Position numbers and translations under genes: made by a program. Below, one piece after another: positions 58,808-64,000 of a stretch of DNA of 64,000 nt. The DNA is taken from contig NZ_BMTY01000028.1 of NCBI RefSeq assembly GCF_014649915.1, positions 1 through 64,000 on the forward strand, written 5' to 3'. The notes under the pieces were generated by a model. The model was not told the DNA's origin. It saw nothing but the letters and a program-made list of their open reading frames with translations, and made no database searches. Each line of letters opens with the position of its first letter. Position 1 is the first letter of the stretch. This stretch comes from Streptomyces toxytricini. Its GTDB lineage: Bacteria > Actinomycetota > Actinomycetes > Streptomycetales > Streptomycetaceae.

Positions 58808-60013
58808 ATGATGCGAGGCAGCGACTACTTCATACCGGCGACCGCCATGGCACTGGCCCTCGCGGCGAAACTGCCCACCCTGCTGCGCGGCTGGCGCTCC
58901 CCCATGGTCCGCTCCGTCTGCGCGCTGATCGCGACGGGCGCGAGCAGCTGGTTCTTCGCCGCACCGCCCGTCGTCGAACGGGTCAACCGCTGGACCGGCG
59001 TGCCGAACGCCAGCGCGCCGCTCGTCTACTCCCTCGTCGTCTCGTTCTCCTGTGCCTCCCTGGTGCTGATCCTGCACTGGCGCGGCGGCCCGCCGCGGAC
59101 GCAGCGCCGGCAGGCGCTCGGCTGGATCGCCGGCACCGCCGCCGTCATCACCGCGCTGGCCGTCCTGTTCGCCCTCGGTGACGCGCCGGTGGAACGCCGG
59201 CAGGACTTCGACACGCACTACGCGCGCACGCCGTTCATCCGCGAGCTGATCATCGTGTACCTGGCGGCCCACACCGGGGCCGCGCTGGTCGTCACCCGCA
59301 CCTGCCTGCGCTGGGCGCGCGAACTGGATCGCGGCTGGGTCAGGAACGGGCTGCTGACCCTCGTCACCGCCTTCAGCTTCAACCTCGCCTTCGGCGTCCT
59401 CAAGGGGACCGCGCTCGCCGCCCGCTGGCTCGGCGCGGACCTGGACGTGCTGAGCACGACCGCCGCCCCGCCCGCCGCCGGCATCGGCGCCGGCCTGGGC
59501 GCCTGCGGGTTCCTCATGCCGCTCGCCGGGCCCCGCCTGGAGGAGGCGTGGCGCGCCTGGCGGGCGCACCGCCGCATGTACCCGCTGTGGCGGGCCCTCC
59601 AGGACCATCCGGACGCCCGGTTCACGACGATGCGGCTGCCCCTGTGGTCCCCGATCGCGATGCGGGCGACGCAGCGCGCCACTCAGGTCGCGGACGGCAT
59701 CCACGACCTCGCCCCGTACATGGACGAGGAGAGCCGCGCCCTGCTGGAGCGGCAGGCCGAGGCGGCCGGCCACTCCGCGGCCCAGGCCCGCGCCGCCGCC
59801 GAGGCCGCCCTGGTGCGCTCCGCGCTCCGGGCCCGGGCCGCCCGCCGCCCGGAGGACGGTGTCCCGGCCCCGGCCGGCCCGGCCCCCGGGAGCCCGTACC
59901 CCGTCGCGGCCGGGTACGAGGAGCTCGGTCTGCTCGGCGTGCACTTCGCGAGGCTCGCCGCTGTGCCGCGCCCCCGGCGGCCGCTGCCGGCCCGGATCCC
60001 CGAGAGCGGCTGA
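58808..60013 (+). CDS. MAB_1171c-family putative transporter (DUF6545-like)
   Basis: A 401-residue protein with about seven membrane helices in the first 240 residues (MRGSDYFIPATAMALALAAKL, then LVYSLVVSFSCASLVLILHW, then AFSFNLAFGVLKGTALAARWLG) and a soluble helical C-terminus (YPLWRALQDHPDARF, then LPLWSPIAMRATQRATQVADGIHDLAPYM) that matches the DUF6545 C-terminal region of MAB_1171c-like actinobacterial proteins. Transport is assumed for the family, not shown. It is followed after 5 bp by an FAD oxidoreductase gene, so the two are co-transcribed. Confidence 0.8.
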   Translation: MMRGSDYFIPATAMALALAAKLPTLLRGWRSPMVRSVCALIATGASSWFFAAPPVVERVNRWTGVPNASAPLVYSLVVSFSCASLVLILHWRGGPPRTQRRQALGWIAGTAAVITALAVLFALGDAPVERRQDFDTHYARTPFIRELIIVYLAAHTGAALVVTRTCLRWARELDRGWVRNGLLTLVTAFSFNLAFGVLKGTALAARWLGADLDVLSTTAAPPAAGIGAGLGACGFLMPLAGPRLEEAWRAWRAHRRMYPLWRALQDHPDARFTTMRLPLWSPIAMRATQRATQVADGIHDLAPYMDEESRALLERQAEAAGHSAAQARAAAEAALVRSALRARAARRPEDGVPAPAGPAPGSPYPVAAGYEELGLLGVHFARLAAVPRPRRPLPARIPESG

Positions 60014-60018
60014 GCCGG

Positions 60019-61494
60019 ATGACCGCCTCCCCCGGCGCCCCCGGCCGCCCGCGCCGTCCACACCGTCCGGGCGCGCCCGGACCGCACACCGCGCTCGTGC
60101 TCGGCGGCGGGCTCGCCGGGATGCTCGCCGCGGCCGCGCTGGCCCCGTACGCGGACGAGGTCCTCGTCGTCGAACGCGACGGCCCGCCTGCCCCGGGGCC
60201 CGCGGGCGCGCCGCGCCGCGGCCTGCCGCAGGCGCGGCACGCGCACATGCTGTGGTCGGGCGGGGCCGAGGCCATCGAGCAACTGCTGCCGGGGACGTGC
60301 GCGCGGTGGCTGGCGGCCGGCGCGAACCGGGTGCCGGTCCCGGCGGCGATGGTCGCCCTGTCGCCCGCGGGCTGGTACCGGCTGTGGCCCGAGTCGCACT
60401 TCCTCATCGCCGCGAGCCGCCCCCTCATCGACGCGGCCGTGCGCTCCCGGCTCCTGGACGTCCCCCGGGTGCGCCTGCTGCACGGGGCGGAGGCGGTGTC
60501 GCTGCTCGGCAGCGCGGCCCGGGTCCGCGGGGCCCGGGTCCGGCACGCCGACGGGACGCACACCGACATCGCCGCGGCGTTGACGGTGGACGCCACCGGC
60601 CGGGGCTCCCGTACACCGCGCTGGCTGTCCGGGCTCGGGCTGCCGTCCCCCGCGCCCGAGGTCGTCGACCCCGGCGTCGCGTACGCCACGCGCCGGTACC
60701 GTGCGCCCCTTCCTACGCGGGGGTGGCCCGTCGTCACGATCCAGCCCGGGTCCGGGGCGGGCGGGCCGGCCCGGTACGCGGCGATCCTGCCCGTCGAGAA
60801 CGACGAATGGCTCGTCAGCCTCTGCGGCAGCCGCGGCGCCAACCCGAGCGGGGCGAACGAGGACTTCGAACCGTTCGCCCGCCGGCTGCGCAGCCCGCTC
60901 GCGGCGGACCTCCTCGCGCGCGCCGAGCCCCTCTCCGACGTCATCGTCACGCGGGCCACCGCCAACCGGCGCCACCGCTACGAGCACCGGCGGATGCCCG
61001 AGGGGTTCCTGGTGCTGGGCGACGCCGCCTGCGCCCTCAACCCGGTGTACGGGCACGGCATGTCGGTGGCCGCCCTCGGGGCGCTCGCCCTGCGGGACGC
61101 CGCGGCCCGGGCCGGAGGCGTCGGCGGGCCCGGCTTCGCCCGGCGGGCGCAGCGCGCGCTCGCCGCGCCGGGCACCGCCGCCTGGCTGCTGGCGACCGGC
61201 GCGGACATCGGCCTGCCCGGCTGCCGGGGCCGGGCGCCCGGGGCGGTCGACCGGCTCGCCAACCGGTACGTGGGCCGCCTCGTGCACACCGCGACCGGCG
61301 ACCACACCGTCACCCGCGCCCTGACGCAGGTGATGACCCTGCGGTCCGGGGTCGGCACGCTGTTCGGCCCGCGCGTGCTGTGGGCGGCCGCCCGGGGGCC
61401 GGGCCGGCCCGCACTGGACGGCCCGCCGCTGCCCGCCGCCATGGCGGACCTGCTGGACCGCGACCCCCTCCCCGGCGGCCCGGGCCCCCGCTGA
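60019..61494 (+). CDS. FAD-dependent oxidoreductase (lysine/tryptophan-halogenase-like monooxygenase fold)
   Basis: A 491-residue flavoprotein. FAD motif ALVLGGGLAGMLAAAALAPYADEVLVVERDG is near residue 24; QARHAHMLWSGGAEAIEQLLPG, TVDATGRGSRTPRWL and FLVLGDAACALNPVYGHGMSVAALGA are the other class A marks. Members of this sub-group accompany MAB_1171c-like proteins in actinobacteria. The substrate is unknown. No halogenase Trp-x-Trp-x-Ile motif is seen, so halogenation is not claimed. Confidence 0.8.
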   Translation: MTASPGAPGRPRRPHRPGAPGPHTALVLGGGLAGMLAAAALAPYADEVLVVERDGPPAPGPAGAPRRGLPQARHAHMLWSGGAEAIEQLLPGTCARWLAAGANRVPVPAAMVALSPAGWYRLWPESHFLIAASRPLIDAAVRSRLLDVPRVRLLHGAEAVSLLGSAARVRGARVRHADGTHTDIAAALTVDATGRGSRTPRWLSGLGLPSPAPEVVDPGVAYATRRYRAPLPTRGWPVVTIQPGSGAGGPARYAAILPVENDEWLVSLCGSRGANPSGANEDFEPFARRLRSPLAADLLARAEPLSDVIVTRATANRRHRYEHRRMPEGFLVLGDAACALNPVYGHGMSVAALGALALRDAAARAGGVGGPGFARRAQRALAAPGTAAWLLATGADIGLPGCRGRAPGAVDRLANRYVGRLVHTATGDHTVTRALTQVMTLRSGVGTLFGPRVLWAAARGPGRPALDGPPLPAAMADLLDRDPLPGGPGPR

Positions 61495-61551
61495 CGGCCC
61501 GCGGGGCCGCCGCTCCGCGGTACGTTGGCGCGGGAGACGAGGGGGAACGCC

Positions 61552-62301
61552 ATGGCGCACGACGGCAGTTACGAGGACTTCGCGGTCCGGTACGACCGGG
61601 GCAGCGCGGACAGCGTCCACAACACGCTGCTGGACCGGCCCGCCGTACAGGCCGCGTGCCCGCCGCTCGCCGGCCGCACGGTGCTGGAGGCCGGCTGCGC
61701 GGGCGGACGGCTGACCGCATGGCTGGCCGGCCGGGGCGCGGCGCGGGTCATCGCCCTGGACGCGAGCCCGACCCTGGCGGGGCTGGCCCGCGCGCGGCTC
61801 GGCGACCGGGCGGAGGTCCGCGTCCACGACCTGCGGGAGCCGCTGCACTTCCTGCCGGACGCGTCCGTCGACGTGGTGGTGTCCTCGCTCACCCTGCACT
61901 ACCTGGAGGACTGGGTGCCGGTCCTGTCCGAGTTCCGGCGGGTCCTCGCCCCCGGCGGCACCGTCGTGGTCTCCACACACCACCCGCTCACCGACTTCGC
62001 CACGTCTCCCAGCGGCGACTACTTCCGCGTGGAGGAACTGAGCGACGAGTGGACTGGCTTCGGGTCGCCCGCGCCAGTCGTCCGGTTCTTCCGCCGCCCC
62101 CTCGGCGCGATGACCGCCGACGTGCACCGCGCCGGACTGGGCCTGCGCGAGCTGTACGAGCCGCGGGCCGACCCGGCCCGGCGGGAGGAGTTCGGCGACA
62201 GGTACGGCAAGCTGTCGCGGACACCGTCGTTCCTCGTCCTGGTCCTCGGTCACCCGATCGTGCACAACCCTCCCCCGGCCCCGACCCGCGTGACATCATG
62301 A
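61552..62301 (+). CDS. class I SAM-dependent methyltransferase
   Basis: A 249-residue protein: motif I VLEAGCAGGRLTAWLAGRG at about 44-62, ALDASPTLAGLARARLG, then VVVSSLTLHYLEDWVPVLSEFRRVLAPGGTVVVST, the methyltransferase-11 order. The acceptor is unknown. The ATG at 61552 has GGGGGA six bases upstream. It is 57 bp after the FAD oxidoreductase and 6 bp before the EACC1 gene, so it may bridge two units; a function in the conflict system is not supported. Confidence 0.88.
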   Translation: MAHDGSYEDFAVRYDRGSADSVHNTLLDRPAVQAACPPLAGRTVLEAGCAGGRLTAWLAGRGAARVIALDASPTLAGLARARLGDRAEVRVHDLREPLHFLPDASVDVVVSSLTLHYLEDWVPVLSEFRRVLAPGGTVVVSTHHPLTDFATSPSGDYFRVEELSDEWTGFGSPAPVVRFFRRPLGAMTADVHRAGLGLRELYEPRADPARREEFGDRYGKLSRTPSFLVLVLGHPIVHNPPPAPTRVTS

Positions 62302-62307
62302 GGAGTT

Positions 62308-62670
62308 GTGGCTGAGGGGGGAGCTTTGGCGAACAACACCATCCGCGTACGCATGGTCCGGGGCGCGAACGACGCGGACGTCGCGGCCCTGAAGGCGTGG
62401 CTGGAGCGGGAGAACCGGATCGAACTGCTCCGCAACGGCGGCCGGCTGGAGATCCGGGAGCAGCCGTCGGCGCAGGACCCGGACACCAGCCCCATGGGCG
62501 CCGCGATGGACATCCTGCTGGTACTCGTCGGCGCGGCCGCGCCGAAGCTGTTCGAGGAAGTGTACGAGCAGGTGAAGAGCGGGGTCCGCGCATGGCGGGA
62601 GAACCGCCGCGCCGTCGAGCGCGGCGAGCCCCCGGAGGTCGAGGTCGCCCCGGAGAATGACGGGAGATAG
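62308..62670 (+). CDS. effector-associated constant component EACC1
   Basis: A 120-residue protein. The N-terminal TIRVRMVRGANDADVAALKAWL, then a middle PMGAAMDILLVLVGAAAPKLFEEVYEQV with one membrane-like helix, and a basic tail match EACC1, the constant partner in caspase-, trypsin- or TIR-type bacterial conflict systems described by Aravind and colleagues. The GTG at 62308 or a TTG at 62326 (with GGGGGAG just upstream) may be the start. The next gene encodes a caspase-like protease, which fits the family. Confidence 0.85.
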   Translation: MAEGGALANNTIRVRMVRGANDADVAALKAWLERENRIELLRNGGRLEIREQPSAQDPDTSPMGAAMDILLVLVGAAAPKLFEEVYEQVKSGVRAWRENRRAVERGEPPEVEVAPENDGR

Positions 62671-62674
62671 CCCG

Positions 62675-64000
62675 GTGGCGCGCTTCGACCCGCGCGGGAA
62701 GGTGAATCGCGCGCTGCTCGTCGGCGTGCCCGAGTACGCCTTCAAGCAGCCGAAGCACCCGGCAGGGGTGTCCGGGGACCTCCCGGCGGTCGCGCACAAC
62801 CTCACCGAACTGGAGCGGGTGCTCCGCGCGGGAGGGGTGTTCGGCCCGGAGGGGGTCACCGTCTCCCGGCCCCGCAACGTCGACGAGTTCGACCGCGAGC
62901 TGTACACGGCTGCCGCCGAGGCCGAAGGACTGCTGCTGCTCTACTTCTCGGGGCACGGGGCCGTCCCCAGCACGGGCGACGGGCTGTGGCTCCAGATGCG
63001 CCGGGCGACCATCGTGCCCGGCGCCGAGTCCGTCTTCCTCGGCGCCGCCCCGTGGAAGGGGGTCCTGGCCGTGCTGTCGGGGGCGCGGGCGGAGCAGGTG
63101 GTGGTCGTCCTCGACTGCTGCTACGCGGGTAACGCGGCGGCGGCGTGGGACGCGCTCGGCACCACGCAGCGCCGGCGGACCTCGCTGCTGATGAGCGTTC
63201 AGGCAAACAACCGCATCGACGCCGGCGACGACGACACGCCCACGCCCTTCACCGCCCGGCTGGTGGAGCTGCTGGAGCGCGGGCTGCGCGGGCGCGGCGG
63301 AGAGGTCACCTTCGCCGGACTCGCCGACCGGCTCAGGGCCTACATGTCCGCCCACCACACCACCCTCCGCGAACCGCCGGAGCCGTGGGAGCCGCAGAGC
63401 CGCCCGGCGACGTCGGGCGACGACGTCCTGCTGGCGGTCGCCGCCCGGCGACCGCCGCGCTTACCGGTGACCCCGCCCACGGGCGGCCCGACCGGACCGG
63501 GCACACCCGGCGCCACGCCCGGCTCCGGCGTGGCGGCCGGTCCTGACGGCGCGGGCGGTCCCGGCGGGACAACCGGCTCGGGCAGCCCGGCCGGCCCCGA
63601 CGGCCCAGGCGATCCCGGCGTGGCGGCCGGTCATGGCGTGGCGGCCGGTCACGGCGGCGCGGGCGATACCGACGCCGTAGGCGGTCCCGGCGAGACCGGC
63701 AGCGCGGGCGGCGCCGGCGGTTCAGCCGGTGCCGGCAGCTCGGGCGGTCGCGACGGCGCAGGCGATCCAGGCAGCACGGCCGGTGTCGGCGGCCCGGCGG
63801 GTTCCCATGCGACCAGCCCGGACACGACAGGCGGTCCCGACGGCGCGATCGCCTCCCCCGGCCGCACACACGGCGTCGGAGGACGCGTCGGGCGCAACGG
63901 GCCGAACACGCCCGGTGCGGCCGGCGGCGGCAACGGCCCCGGCGCCCCGGGCGTCGGGCGTGACCACGGCACGGTCGGCGAAGGGGGCGGCTCCGGCCTG
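62675..64000 (+). CDS. caspase-like (C14) protease with glycine-rich tail, 3' end outside window
   Basis: The frame is open from GTG at 62675 (GGGAG eight bases upstream; an in-frame ATG at 62657 is the alternative) to the right edge, 442 codons. Residues about 10-255 are a caspase/metacaspase domain: NRALLVGVPEYAF, catalytic His94 in YFSGHGAV, and Cys149 in VVLDCCYAGN. From about residue 270 the chain is Gly/Pro/Asp/Ser/Ala-rich with repeated G-x-x units, likely a linker to an effector-associated domain or other module beyond the edge. Codon 263 is TTA (63461-63463), a bldA signal. The EACC1 gene directly upstream and the caspase fold together mark a putative defence or programmed death module. 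Confidence 0.92.
   Translation, partial: MARFDPRGKVNRALLVGVPEYAFKQPKHPAGVSGDLPAVAHNLTELERVLRAGGVFGPEGVTVSRPRNVDEFDRELYTAAAEAEGLLLLYFSGHGAVPSTGDGLWLQMRRATIVPGAESVFLGAAPWKGVLAVLSGARAEQVVVVLDCCYAGNAAAAWDALGTTQRRRTSLLMSVQANNRIDAGDDDTPTPFTARLVELLERGLRGRGGEVTFAGLADRLRAYMSAHHTTLREPPEPWEPQSRPATSGDDVLLAVAARRPPRLPVTPPTGGPTGPGTPGATPGSGVAAGPDGAGGPGGTTGSGSPAGPDGPGDPGVAAGHGVAAGHGGAGDTDAVGGPGETGSAGGAGGSAGAGSSGGRDGAGDPGSTAGVGGPAGSHATSPDTTGGPDGAIASPGRTHGVGGRVGRNGPNTPGAAGGGNGPGAPGVGRDHGTVGEGGGSGL
63617..63652 (+). repeat. two tandem 18-bp repeats in the caspase-like gene
   Basis: Two copies of an 18-base unit (GGCGTGGCGGCCGGTCAT and GGCGTGGCGGCCGGTCAC) encode GVAAGH twice. They lie inside the glycine-rich tail and are evidence of recent expansion. 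Confidence 0.7.

Noticed and set aside
60019..61494. Tryptophan halogenase
   Set aside because: The FAD fold is similar, but the Trp-x-Trp-x-Ile halogenase motif is not visible, so only a general flavoprotein is called.
1..64000. tRNA, rRNA, CRISPR arrays, insertion sequences, phage attachment sites
   Set aside because: None was seen when reading both strands; no transposase, integrase or cas-like protein appears.

Overview
The window looks like a chromosomal segment from a Streptomyces-type actinobacterium. It is very GC-rich with strong third-position GC bias, so long open antisense frames occur everywhere. Many genes begin at GTG or TTG. Several carry a -10 box exactly 6-7 nt before the start codon, the usual leaderless actinobacterial promoter. 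There is a mycothiol-type (maleylpyruvate isomerase-like) protein, and rare TTA codons sit in two genes. No tRNA, rRNA, CRISPR array, transposase or integrase was seen.

Layout. 1-5 kb: the 5' 1500 codons of a very large unrecognised protein, then an imperfect inverted-repeat element. 5-13 kb: GT-C type membrane glycosyltransferase, CFA-like methyltransferase, a START-like/TetR divergent pair around a palindrome, a NarL-type response regulator coupled to a 33-codon mini-gene, an orphan TrkA-C type antiporter regulator, TPR and GNAT proteins, two adjacent Imm50-like genes and a third possible immunity gene. 14-24 kb: GH15 trehalase, LysR, mycothiol-dependent family protein, SMI1/KNR4-like, CAP-domain secreted protein, VOC protein, ArsR-like regulator divergent from an MFS exporter, a non-canonical Nramp transporter and an APH-like kinase. 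24-32 kb: a ferredoxin / ferredoxin reductase / cytochrome P450 operon, a zinc-free quinone oxidoreductase, and an FAD monooxygenase coupled to a secreted protein and divergent from an unrecognised gene. 32-46 kb: small conserved Streptomyces-like proteins, GNAT, a Ser/Thr kinase with a lectin-like C-terminus, an LCP protein, a Tat-exported N,N-dimethylformamidase-like protein, a spermidine-synthase-like protein, a secreted PAF-acetylhydrolase-like lipase and a coiled-coil protein.

46.8-54.3 kb is the most distinctive region. It is a five-gene operon in which every stop overlaps the next start by 4 nt: PaaK-like ligase, MFS exporter, double-domain acyltransferase, LuxE-like acyl-protein synthetase, and a LuxC acyl reductase fused to a second PaaK-like ligase domain. 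It has an unusually AT-rich upstream region with an inverted repeat and ends in a hairpin. No luciferase genes are present, so I infer a carboxylate-activating and -reducing biosynthetic route with export, not light production. An FAD aromatic-hydroxylase-type monooxygenase follows it.

56-64 kb: a MerR regulator divergent from a YhgE/Pip-like membrane protein around two perfect palindromes; a MAB_1171c-type membrane protein with an FAD oxidoreductase and a methyltransferase; and, at the right edge, an EACC1 small protein followed by a caspase-like protease with a glycine-rich tail, the pairing described in bacterial conflict (effector-associated) systems. The caspase gene holds a TTA codon and runs off the window.
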